Assembly (NCBI GenBank): GCA_902462665.1
Contig: CABQCM010000102.1
Location: forward strand, 1 to 5,892
Direction: 5' to 3'
DNA length: 5,892 nucleotides
Origin: an uncultured Oscillospiraceae bacterium
GTDB lineage: Bacteria; Bacillota; Clostridia; Oscillospirales; Acutalibacteraceae
Of the stretch, positions 1-5,686 are shown piece after piece. Under the pieces are notes generated by a model. That model saw only the letters and a program-made list of their open reading frames with translations. It ran no database searches and had not been told where the DNA came from. A program made the translations under genes and the position numbers. How positions within the stretch are numbered: the first letter of the stretch is position 1; each line of letters opens with the position of its first letter.

Positions 1-487
1 GAATGCAGTCAATGTCAGGGCCCCATTCGGAGTCTCCGAGCCCCTGCGCGGTATCCACCGAATAAAACTTTAGGGTGTTCTCACCCGCTTGAAGAGAGAG
101 GGTGACTGTAGTCGTACCGAAGTCTGTCCAGCCCGGCAGAGCAGGGGCTTGTACCAGCTTCCCATCGGCTCCGTTGACCCCGATGCGGAAGGTGCGTCCA
201 TCGGCACAGCCGGTGTAATTCACCTCGACCTTATAGTCCCCGTCAGAGGGCGCCTCCACCCCGGTTATCACAAACCATGCCGCGCCGTTCATGCCAAGCG
301 GGCCGACCGTCTGTCCGCCCGACGCTCCCTCGGCGTCCTTCGCGCTCGCATGGACCGACTCACCTAGCTGAATTTCACATTCATACAGCCGGAAGTCCGC
401 AGCGGCGTCTCCCAATACGGGGAGCGCATTTCCACACAGCAGCAACAGAGCCAACAGTGCAGACAGCATCCGAATTTTGCATTTCAT
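1..487 (-). CDS. Secreted protein with N-terminal CBM35/CBM6-like carbohydrate-binding domain (partial)
   Basis: The first 162 codons of a gene that runs off the left edge. The ATG is preceded by AGGAGG at 495-500 with a 7-base spacer, which fixes the start. Residues 1 to about 26 form a signal peptide: K/R near the N-terminus, a leucine-rich core at 8-17, and a plausible signal peptidase I site after VLG. Cys18 lies in the hydrophobic core but has no convincing lipobox. From about residue 35 to 162 the sequence resembles a CBM35/CBM6-type beta-sandwich: the opening YECE (family consensus YEAE), GDYKVEVNY, a VNG turn, PGWTDFGTTTV, LQAGENTLKFYS, and GPDIDCI at the cut end. Such modules bind polysaccharide sugars and are usually attached to glycoside hydrolases or other secreted enzymes. 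The catalytic part, if any, lies outside the window. The fold call rests on motif recognition; the enzyme activity is unknown. Confidence 0.85.
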   Translation of the reverse strand, partial: MKCKIRMLSALLALLLLCGNALPVLGDAAADFRLYECEIQLGESVHASAKDAEGASGGQTVGPLGMNGAAWFVITGVEAPSDGDYKVEVNYTGCADGRTFRIGVNGADGKLVQAPALPGWTDFGTTTVTLSLQAGENTLKFYSVDTAQGLGDSEWGPDIDCI

Positions 488-744
488 CTTACATCCTCCT
501 CTGCATTTTACGCTCGTTCATACGATACCATCGGGATATAAACGCTATTTTTCCTAAAGCTTTCTCTCCCATAGCGCCAAATTTTGATGGTTTCGCTGTA
601 TTTATTATAGCTTAGGGTTACTCTGTCTTGAATGATTCCTTGTCACCTGAAACCTAGCCGTATGTAACTATTTCATTTTCCTTTTTTTGGTCAGCATTTT
701 ATATTCTATCGCATTATTCATCGTAATTTCAGACCTCAAAGCAC
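488..744. other. AT-rich intergenic region and leader
   Basis: Together with 745-816 this is a 329-base gene-free stretch between the CBM gene and the DUF4321 gene. It holds the ribosome binding site at 495-500, the promoter candidate at 604-632 and, at its far end, the DUF4321 terminator. A short inverted pair CGCTAT/ATAGCG (543-548 and 571-576) lies in the leader but has a 22-base loop and no other support. I see no RNA gene or recognisable riboswitch. Confidence 0.6.
604..632 (-). promoter_or_regulatory. Possible sigma-A-type promoter for the CBM-domain gene
   Basis: On the minus strand a perfect TATAAT (604-609) has a weak -35 candidate TTCAAG (627-632, 3 of 6 matches) at 17-base spacing. 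Transcription would start near 597 and leave a 5' leader of about 110 bases before the ATG at 487. It sits downstream of the DUF4321 terminator, as an independent promoter should. The -10 is good; the -35 is poor. Confidence 0.4.
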
Positions 745-772
745 AAAAAAGGGAAGGCTCTATGTCCTTCCC
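745..772 (-). terminator. Intrinsic terminator of the DUF4321 gene
   Basis: In the minus-strand RNA a perfect 7-bp stem (GGGAAGG at 751-757 on the plus strand, pairing with CCTTCCC at 766-772) with an 8-base loop is followed directly by six U (plus-strand A run 745-750). It begins 44 bases after the DUF4321 stop codon and separates that gene from the CBM-domain gene. Confidence 0.85.
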
Positions 773-816
773 TCGAAACAATACACTATACAATATGTCG
801 TAAATGGAATAAAGTC

Positions 817-1092
817 TTAACGAAGCTTTTTGTATAACACCAGCGCCGCCGTGATAAAGATAATATGTATCACATTAATCTGCATCTCCAGCCCAAAATT
901 CAACTTAACGATGGAGAAGTTAAACAACGGCGCGCTATTGCCCGACAGATTTCCGATGGAAACGCCCGCGCCGCGGCTGAGCCATTCCAGCCAAGGGATT
1001 CCAGCCACCAACTCACTGACCAGCGAAGCGAGCACCACGCCTGCCAAGACAAAAAAGATTAAGAGCAGCAAATTTTTAGATTTCATCATCAT
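817..1092 (-). CDS. DUF4321 family small membrane protein
   Basis: A protein of about 91 residues with two membrane segments. The N-terminal one follows MMMKSKN and reads LLLLIFFVLAGVVLASLVSE. The C-terminal one is INVIHIIFITAALVLY, ending in the positive tail KKLR. Between them is a loop with PWLEWLSRGAGVSIG and a stretch ending in LNFGLEMQ. This order, the length and the FG-x-L-x-x-x-N-V-x-x-I pattern before helix 2 match DUF4321 proteins, widespread in Clostridia and of unknown function. Start choice: three consecutive ATG codons (1092, 1089, 1086) follow AAAGGCGGGG; I take the first, but 1086 (89 residues) is equally possible. A longer reading from 1179 adds a polar leader without membrane character and is unlikely. 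The gene has its own terminator and is probably monocistronic, although read-through from dut is possible. Confidence 0.82.
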   Translation of the reverse strand: MMMKSKNLLLLIFFVLAGVVLASLVSELVAGIPWLEWLSRGAGVSIGNLSGNSAPLFNFSIVKLNFGLEMQINVIHIIFITAALVLYKKLR

Positions 1093-1149
1093 CACCCCGC
1101 CTTTGCTATGCAAAAGGATTTCCTTTCTATCGCAATTTGTTTTGGTTGC

Positions 1150-1179
1150 ATTACAAGGTTTACCCCCGATAGGGAACAA
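1150..1179 (-). promoter_or_regulatory. Weak promoter candidate for the DUF4321 gene
   Basis: Minus-strand TGTAAT (1150-1155, 5 of 6 matches to the -10 consensus) lies 18 bases from TTGTTC (1174-1179, 3 of 6 to -35). Its position, just downstream of the first palindrome and about 50 bases before the start codon, is sensible. The match alone is not strong. Confidence 0.3.
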
Positions 1180-1182
1180 CCG

Positions 1183-1288
1183 GTTTCGGCAGACAAAATT
1201 CCCCTAAAACTAGATGAAAAGCCTCGAAATACGACCGTATCCCTGCTTTTTTCACCGTCGTTTTAAAAAATTTCTCATCTGCCGAAAC
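1183..1288 (-). repeat. 106-nt imperfect palindrome 1 (long hairpin)
   Basis: The outer arms GTTTCGGCAGA (1183-1193) and TCTGCCGAAAC (1278-1288) are an 11-bp perfect inverted repeat. Complementarity continues inward with small bulges: AAAAC/GTTTT (1206-1210 with 1260-1264), TGAAAAGC/GCTTTTTTCA (1215-1222 with 1245-1254), and a central ATACG-AC-CGTAT (1229-1240). Several arm differences, such as CCCC at 1201-1204 facing an A run at 1265-1270, become G-U pairs only in minus-strand RNA. That favours a folded transcript read in the direction of the surrounding genes. It is not a simple terminator. It could be a MITE/REP-like element or a structured leader of the DUF4321 gene. Confidence 0.7.
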
Positions 1289-1297
1289 TGCTTTACA

Positions 1298-1404
1298 CCG
1301 AAAACAAGGAATTTTTTATGAAATACAGGCCAAAAAGCGCAGAAAGGCTTATCGCCTTTCGAGCATTTTTAACGCTGTAGTTTGCAAGAATTTCTTGTTT
1401 TCGG
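1298..1404 (-). repeat. 107-nt imperfect palindrome 2
   Basis: The outer arms CCGAAAACAAGGAA (1298-1311) and TTTCTTGTTTTCGG (1391-1404) pair with one mismatch. Both arms, the A5/T5 blocks and the core hairpin are all centred on base 1351, so the whole segment folds on itself. The right arm holds a perfect 13-base palindrome CAAGAATTTCTTG (1385-1397). The element is separated from palindrome 1 by nine bases and has nearly the same length, but the two primary sequences are not clearly copies of each other. Confidence 0.65.
1332..1370 (-). terminator. Probable terminator of dut (core of palindrome 2)
   Basis: The core stem is GAAAGGC (1342-1348) with GCCTTTC (1354-1360) and a 5-base loop. It is flanked by an imperfect GC pairing and then by A5 (1332-1336) and T5 (1366-1370), which makes it an A-stem-T structure able to work in either direction. 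It lies about 80 bases after the dut stop codon, and no other U-tailed hairpin lies between them. Confidence 0.6.
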
Positions 1405-1450
1405 CGGTTTTCTCCCTATCTGGTGGAAACCAAGAACGACGCGTTAATGC

Positions 1451-1900
1451 TCAGACCCTGCCGGTCGAGCCAAAGCCGCCTGTGCCGCGGTCGGTTTCAT
1501 CAAGGCTGTCGCACTCCTCCACCGGAAAGCAGCAAACCGGCATTACCACCAGCTGTGCGATGCGCTCGCCCGGCTGAATGATATAATCAGCCTCGCCCTG
1601 GTTAATGAGCCCCACCTTAATTTCTCCCCGGTAATCGCTGTCGATGACCCCAACGCAGTTGGACAGCGTAACGCCATGTTTGACGGCCAGGCCGCTGCGC
1701 GCAAAGACAAAGGAAGCCAGATGACTTCCTGGCAGAGCGGCTGCGAGACCGGTGGGAATCAGAGCTCGACCGCCCTTAGGCAACACCACAGGCTGATCGA
1801 TACAGGCGGTCAAATCCAGACCGGCCGAGCCTTGCGTGGCACGCACGGGAAGCACCGCCTGCGGACGAAGCTTTTGAAAACGTATGGTTTCCTGTTGCAT
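1451..1900 (-). CDS. dut: dUTP diphosphatase (trimeric dUTPase)
   Basis: Hydrolyses dUTP to dUMP and pyrophosphate in the cytoplasm, keeping uracil out of DNA and supplying the thymidylate precursor. All five family motifs are present in order over 149 residues, the normal length: motif I GSAGLDL (24-30), motif II ARSGL (67-71), motif III GVIDSDYRGE (84-93) with the expected catalytic Asp87, motif IV GERIAQL (111-117), and motif V RGTGGFGSTG (138-147), the flexible glycine-rich arm that closes the active site of the neighbouring subunit. I start at the ATG ending at 1900 because AAAGGTG (1907-1913) lies 6 bases upstream; a GTG at 1909 overlaps that site and would only add three residues. A gap of 120 bases separates it from the U32 gene. 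I see no convincing promoter there, so it may be co-transcribed. Confidence 0.96.
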   Translation of the reverse strand: MQQETIRFQKLRPQAVLPVRATQGSAGLDLTACIDQPVVLPKGGRALIPTGLAAALPGSHLASFVFARSGLAVKHGVTLSNCVGVIDSDYRGEIKVGLINQGEADYIIQPGERIAQLVVMPVCCFPVEECDSLDETDRGTGGFGSTGRV

Positions 1901-2020
1901 TATGATCACCTTTCGCTAAATAGACCGGATATCGATTGCGAACCGTCTTTTAGCCATCCCCTGCCGGTCAAGGGATGTTCCTTTCTTTTCTATTTTTTAT
2001 GAGGCATATGGATGAAGCCG

Positions 2021-4210
2021 TTACTCTGTTTTAGCAGACCGAGTCATATGCGCGCCGGAACCTCTCGTCTGACTACTTCCCCGGTAATACAACCCACGCG
2101 TATATTCCTCCGGCGGCGGCCCGCCTTGTTCATAAGCCATCAGCACATGAGACGCTTCCTCGGGAGTCTCGATGGTCAGCCAAAGCATCCCAAAAGAGGC
2201 AAACGTGGCCTCGTGCAAACGGTCGGCCATCCAAAGAGGCCGCGAATTGAGCACCTCCGAGCAGCCGAAGCGGCATACCACGGGAAAATCAATACCTTTG
2301 CGGTCAGTCAACCAGCCCTGCCCTTCGCAGTTTCCGCCCAAAAAGCGGCAGTCCCCTCCGTTTGCCACAGGGCAATTGCGCGTCAGCATCAAGGGAAGCC
2401 GCCCGTAGAGAAGCAGTCCCCCCTCGCCCACTGCCTGGGCTTGAGGCAGGGTCAGTTCCGGATTGAGAATCCAATCTGCCGCCCCGGCGTGACGCAGCGA
2501 CCGCGCGGCGGAAGCATTGCTGATATTCAGCCCGTCGCTCGCGCATACCCGTAGGCCAAGCTCTGCCGCCGTGTGCACCGACGCCACATTATGGGCCAAT
2601 GCCGAAGTCACACCGAGCGATCCCAGTTTGTCCATGCGCTGAACAAGCGCCTCTTCCCTTCCAAAAAAGCCGCGCGGTAGATCCATCCCCACGGCGATGC
2701 CCGCTTCGAGCAGACGACGGAACACTCCATCCTCCCATTCGGCCGGCAGAAAGACCCGCTCCATCCGGCGCAGAGGCTCCATTGCCGCGGGAAGCTGGCT
2801 GGGCTTTCCAAACCGAACCCACAGCGGCAAAGCGTCTGGAGCGGTCTCCCGTTTTGGGGACGCGTTAAGCGTCCTGTTGCCCGGACTCATCGAAACGGAT
2901 GTCGCGCTCTCCCAGCATTGCGCATCCAATGGCACGGGCTGTTTCGCCGCCCTTTGCTCCATCAGGGAATCCAGCGCCTGCCGGCGCAGTTCGTTGATTT
3001 GCGACAGCCGTACCCGTACCTTTCCGACAGGAAGCAAGACCGAATCAATCACAAAGGGAGTTCCCCCGCTTTTTTGAAGCTGGCGCTCCAGCCGCTCGCT
3101 CTCCAACGCAGGCAGTTCCTCCACGCCCGTTGTCAGGCAAGCGTGTCCTGCATGCCCCTTGTCATCCCACGCTGTCAGTATCAGCCGATTTTCCTCCGCC
3201 TCCAGCGACAGGGTTACCTTCACCGACTGACGTTCGGTGCGGTAAAGCGCATGTAGGGGTGCATAGGTTTCCTTTGCCGCGCGGCTGTCCTCTCCCGTTC
3301 GCCGACCGAACATGCCGCTACCGCGCTTTCCCTCATAATAGGCCGCGGTCAAGCCTCCGCGCGAAAACACTGTTTTAAGCCGCTCGGCCTCTTCCGATTC
3401 AACGGTCGCACCGTCCAAGGCCAAGCGATACGCATGCACTGCCGCAGCGACATACTCCGGCCGTTTCATACGGCCCTCGATTTTCAGAGATGACACCCCC
3501 AGAGCCGAAAGCGCCTCCACATAAGGCAGCAGCGAAAGATCCATCAGGCTCAAATCAAAGCCTGTGCCGCCCGGCGCACGAAAGGGTAGCCGGCATGGCT
3601 GGGCGCATTGTCCCCGGTTGGCGCTGCGCCCACCGAGCATCGCGCTCATGCGGCATTGGCCCGAAACCGACATACACTGAGCCCCATGCACAAACGCCTC
3701 AATCTCCACCCCCGCCTGACGGGCGGCGGAACAGGCTGCGGCAATTTCCTCGCGGGTCATTTCACGGGCCAAGATCACCCGATCGAAACCAAGAGCGGCC
3801 AAAGCGAGCACCCCCTGCGGGGTATGCGCGCTGCACTGGGTGGAGGCGTGCAGACGAAGCGTCGAGGCGCTGCGCCGCAACAAAGAAGCCAGCCCGAAAT
3901 CCTGCACAATCACAGCGTCCACACCGGCCTCGCAGGCTGTTTGAGCAACCTCCAGTGCTCGTGGCAGCTCATCCTGTCGAACGAGGGTGTTCATCGTCAA
4001 ATGAACATCTACCCCCCGCGCATGACAGTAACGACAGACCTCCTCGAGAGAATCCAGCGTAAAATTCTGTGCATTTTGCCTCGCATGAAACGGCCCCGCT
4101 CCAAGATAAACCGCATCTGCGCCGCAGCGCACAGCTGCTTGCAACGCCTCCCAGCTTCCTGCCGGGGCAAGCAGCTCGATATCGGAGCGACCCCGAGCGA
4201 CCCTATCCAT
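2021..4210 (-). CDS. U32 family (DUF3656-type) protein, RlhA-like
   Basis: A 729-residue protein of the U32 family, named as peptidases. The best-studied relatives (E. coli RlhA/YdcP, TrhP/YegQ) are iron-sulfur-dependent factors for hydroxylation of 23S rRNA C2501 or tRNA. Residues 10-265 form the TIM-barrel-like domain: ELLAPAGSWEAL (12-23), GADAVYLG (30-37), and the U32 signature EAFVHGAQCMSVSGQC (171-186), with Gln178 where the pattern has an aliphatic residue. Cys179, 186, 202 and 206 are the likely cluster ligands. KIEGRMKRPEYV (243-254) follows. Residues about 320-420 fit the DUF3656 insert, and a C-terminal part holds a second Cys group (613, 621, 628, 646, 650). The start is set at 4210: the ATG overlaps the zapA stop by 8 bases, with AGGAG 10 bases upstream, which implies translational coupling. 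A longer reading from 4249 is less likely. The exact substrate is unknown. Confidence 0.9.
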   Translation of the reverse strand: MDRVARGRSDIELLAPAGSWEALQAAVRCGADAVYLGAGPFHARQNAQNFTLDSLEEVCRYCHARGVDVHLTMNTLVRQDELPRALEVAQTACEAGVDAVIVQDFGLASLLRRSASTLRLHASTQCSAHTPQGVLALAALGFDRVILAREMTREEIAAACSAARQAGVEIEAFVHGAQCMSVSGQCRMSAMLGGRSANRGQCAQPCRLPFRAPGGTGFDLSLMDLSLLPYVEALSALGVSSLKIEGRMKRPEYVAAAVHAYRLALDGATVESEEAERLKTVFSRGGLTAAYYEGKRGSGMFGRRTGEDSRAAKETYAPLHALYRTERQSVKVTLSLEAEENRLILTAWDDKGHAGHACLTTGVEELPALESERLERQLQKSGGTPFVIDSVLLPVGKVRVRLSQINELRRQALDSLMEQRAAKQPVPLDAQCWESATSVSMSPGNRTLNASPKRETAPDALPLWVRFGKPSQLPAAMEPLRRMERVFLPAEWEDGVFRRLLEAGIAVGMDLPRGFFGREEALVQRMDKLGSLGVTSALAHNVASVHTAAELGLRVCASDGLNISNASAARSLRHAGAADWILNPELTLPQAQAVGEGGLLLYGRLPLMLTRNCPVANGGDCRFLGGNCEGQGWLTDRKGIDFPVVCRFGCSEVLNSRPLWMADRLHEATFASFGMLWLTIETPEEASHVLMAYEQGGPPPEEYTRGLYYRGSSQTRGSGAHMTRSAKTE

Positions 4211-4640
4211 TCTTTTGCTGCTCCTGACCGCGCAAGGAAGCCAGTTCATGCCGCAGCTTCATTAATTCACGGTTGGCTTCGTCGGCCTCAAGGCGGGCGC
4301 AGGCTGCCTCCTCCACCGCCGTCTTAAAATCCTCCTGCAATTTCTCATATCGGGCGGCGATTTCTTTCGCCTTACTCTGGAACCCGGCGTTCTGGATAGC
4401 CGCTCCCTCATGCTCACGCTGTAGCCGCACCAATTCCGCCGAGGCCTTTTGGGCATTATCGCAGCTTTCCAACGCGGCAAAAACCGCCGCCATCGCTGTG
4501 GAAAAGTGTGAGGAACGGGACAATTCCTCGATTCGTTGATTCAACTGTTCGGCAAGAGAATAATAATATCCTTCTTCTCCCTGATCAGCCAAAATGGAGT
4601 ATTCAAATCCTCCGATAAAAAGCTTCACTTTATTGGACAT
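4203..4640 (-). CDS. zapA: Cell division protein ZapA
   Basis: A 145-residue protein. The N-terminal part (about 3-50) has the ZapA beta-strand opening KVKLFIGGFEYSILADQGEE, then a helix beginning at YYYSLAEQLNQRIEEL. Residues about 60-140 are a long charged, Ala/Glu/Lys-rich helix that should form a coiled coil. ZapA dimers and tetramers bundle FtsZ filaments and stabilise the Z ring at mid-cell. I choose the ATG ending at 4640 because the conserved domain begins directly there and GGAGG (4652-4656) lies 11 bases upstream. An ATG at 4658 overlaps that site, and the reading from 4685 would begin upstream of the predicted transcription start. The 3' end overlaps the U32 start. The zapA-U32 order is a familiar clostridial arrangement. 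Confidence 0.92.
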   Translation of the reverse strand: MSNKVKLFIGGFEYSILADQGEEGYYYSLAEQLNQRIEELSRSSHFSTAMAAVFAALESCDNAQKASAELVRLQREHEGAAIQNAGFQSKAKEIAARYEKLQEDFKTAVEEAACARLEADEANRELMKLRHELASLRGQEQQKNG

Positions 4641-4673
4641 AACTTTAGGGACCTCCATCAATAGATAGCATTC

Positions 4674-4702
4674 ATTATACACCATTTTCTTCTCCCTGAA
4701 AA
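4674..4702 (-). promoter_or_regulatory. Sigma-A promoter of zapA-U32
   Basis: Minus-strand TTTTCA (4697-4702, 4 of 6 to the -35 consensus) and a perfect TATAAT (4674-4679) are separated by 17 bases. Initiation would fall near 4667, giving a leader of about 27 bases with the GGAGG site. A 6-bp inverted repeat GCAGAC/GTCTGC (4712-4717 and 4726-4731) lies just upstream of the -35; it may be an operator but is not supported otherwise. Confidence 0.75.
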
Positions 4703-4760
4703 GCCCCCAAAGGCAGACTTGCGACCGTCTGCGTTATCATTCGACCTTTTTTATGCCGGC

Positions 4761-4800
4761 AAAAAACACATCGGGGAGCGAAAACATCCGCTCCCCGATG
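4761..4800 (-). terminator. Strong intrinsic terminator upstream of zapA
   Basis: A perfect 12-bp stem (CATCGGGGAGCG at 4769-4780 with CGCTCCCCGATG at 4789-4800) and an 8-base loop are followed in the minus-strand RNA by UGUUUUUU (A run 4761-4766). The tail lies only on this side, so it stops transcripts arriving from the rhs side and insulates the zapA promoter. It begins 11 bases after a stop codon at 4812-4814. Confidence 0.93.
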
Positions 4801-4811
4801 GATTCTTCTGC

Positions 4812-4907
4812 TTACTTAGTAAAATAACAATAGTCCAATATGACATTTCCTTGTTCATCCGGCGTCGTAAAACGCGGGCATGTACAATTCTCAAAGGACC
4901 ACACCAT
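4812..4907 (-). pseudogene. Short ORF remnant ending at the terminator (31 codons)
   Basis: An open stretch of 31 codons from an ATG ending at 4907 to a TAA at 4812-4814. Its composition looks protein-like: MVWSFENCTCPRF followed by TTPDEQGNVILDYCYFTK. It stops 11 bases before the strong terminator, the position expected for the last gene of a transcript. In the same frame, one TGA (14 bases or so upstream of the ATG) separates it from a further 20-codon open run beginning LFSNLWEFAGYM. I read it as the 3' end of a decayed gene and recognise no family. It could also be a genuine small gene or chance. Confidence 0.35.
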
Positions 4908-5166
4908 CCCCTGTCATACTGTGCGTCTCGCCTTTCTCACCATATATCCAGCAAATTCCCACAAGTTACTAAACAATACCTGTTACGCACAAATTGGCTA
5001 AAAAAGCGCTTATAAAATACAGTGTTTTCCCCAACGATTGATAAGCTAAAAAATGTGTGGAAACAACAACCTCTTCCCTCTAACGCTCCAACTGCATATC
5101 AGTAAATCGGTCGATGTGCCTTTTGGATAAAATTCTTCCTGTTGATTGTATTTGAGAGTATCCGTA
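4908..5166. other. Degraded AT-rich stretch without an intact gene
   Basis: No frame stays open for long on either strand with a credible start and ribosome site. On the minus strand several short open runs abut one another in different frames, for example one containing TLKYNQQEEFYPKG followed by TSTDLLICSW, and another containing GRILSKRHIDRFTDMQLER. This is what fragments of former genes look like, but none can be assigned. The 297-base plus-strand ORF over 4719-5015 crosses the terminator and zapA promoter and is not a gene. Confidence 0.4.
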
Positions 5167-5685
5167 TTACCCACCATTAATAATACAATAACTACCATTC
5201 CGTTTTACAAAAAGTGTAACATCGCGTAACTTTTTATCGTCTTGGGAGTTTTTATTGAAATCAAAATGTGAGAACTAGTGAGCATCATCCAGTTATCACC
5301 CCCTAAACCCATTTCGTTGTTCAGATAATCGATGATATCTTGAATTAAGAATCCATCAAACATGACTAAATTAGTATATTGAATTGTGGTTTTCTGTGTT
5401 TGGGGAATTTTAAAAGGATGATTTTTGTCATAAGCAATTCCGTTTTTCCAATGAAAAATTTCAAAATAATTATTATAAAGTACAATTCGTGGAGCAAAAA
5501 ATAATACTCAATAAAGTTGCTATTAACCATGTCCAAAATATTATATAAAACAAAATGGAGAGAAGCAGCACTCCAAGTTTTTGTTCATTAAATAGCAACT
5601 CCATAACCATCAATGGAACTGGAATAAAAAACGATACAACACATTAACATCATATTAAATAGTCTGATAACAATTTTTTCATCAT
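5167..5685 (-). pseudogene. Frame-disrupted two-TM protein gene behind rhs (candidate decayed immunity gene)
   Basis: The ATG ending at 5685 is one base after the rhs stop, and AGGTGA overlapping that stop can serve as ribosome site, so the layout is a coupled gene pair. The frame is broken. The first frame has stops at codons 12 and 14, then reads VVSFFIPVPLMVMELLF, NEQKLGVLLLSILFYIIFW and ATLLSIIF: two membrane segments. At the T6 run (plus-strand A6, 5496-5501) the sense moves to another frame that is open for about 95 codons: APRIVLYNNYFEIFHWKNG, later DGFLIQDIIDYLNNEMG and DNWMMLTSSHILISI. That frame stops at 5205; a one-base shift near the T5 run at 5249-5253 instead gives DDKKLRDVTLFVKRNG and a TAA at 5167. 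The span 5167-5685 is exactly 173 codons. No family recognised. The immunity role is inferred only from position behind an Rhs gene. Confidence 0.5.
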
Positions 5686-5686
5686 A

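Noticed and set aside
1093..1179. Longer N-terminus for the DUF4321 protein starting at 1179
   Set aside because: It would add a polar 29-residue leader before MMMKSKN, unlike the family, and would start upstream of the likely promoter and ribosome site.
830..1207. Plus-strand ORF of 125 codons over the DUF4321 gene
   Set aside because: Antisense to a gene with recognisable membrane segments, a start site and a terminator. It has no ribosome site.
1958..1980. Inverted repeat CATCCC/GGGATG between the U32 gene and dut as a terminator
   Set aside because: A 6-bp stem with an 11-base loop and no U tail on the minus strand. The plus-strand pyrimidine run after it serves no gene reading that way.
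2012..2554. Plus-strand ORF of 180 codons
   Set aside because: Lies antisense inside the U32 gene, has no ribosome binding site or family motif, and its composition is that of a GC-rich shadow frame.
3490..4327. Two long plus-strand ORFs (190 and 239 codons)
   Set aside because: Antisense to the U32 and zapA genes, both of which have clear family motifs. The plus-strand products are rich in Pro, Arg and Ala with no recognisable domain.
4712..4731. Hairpin GCAGAC/GTCTGC just upstream of the zapA promoter as a terminator
   Set aside because: Only 6 bp with an 8-base loop and no U run directly after the stem on either strand. The true terminator is at 4761-4800.
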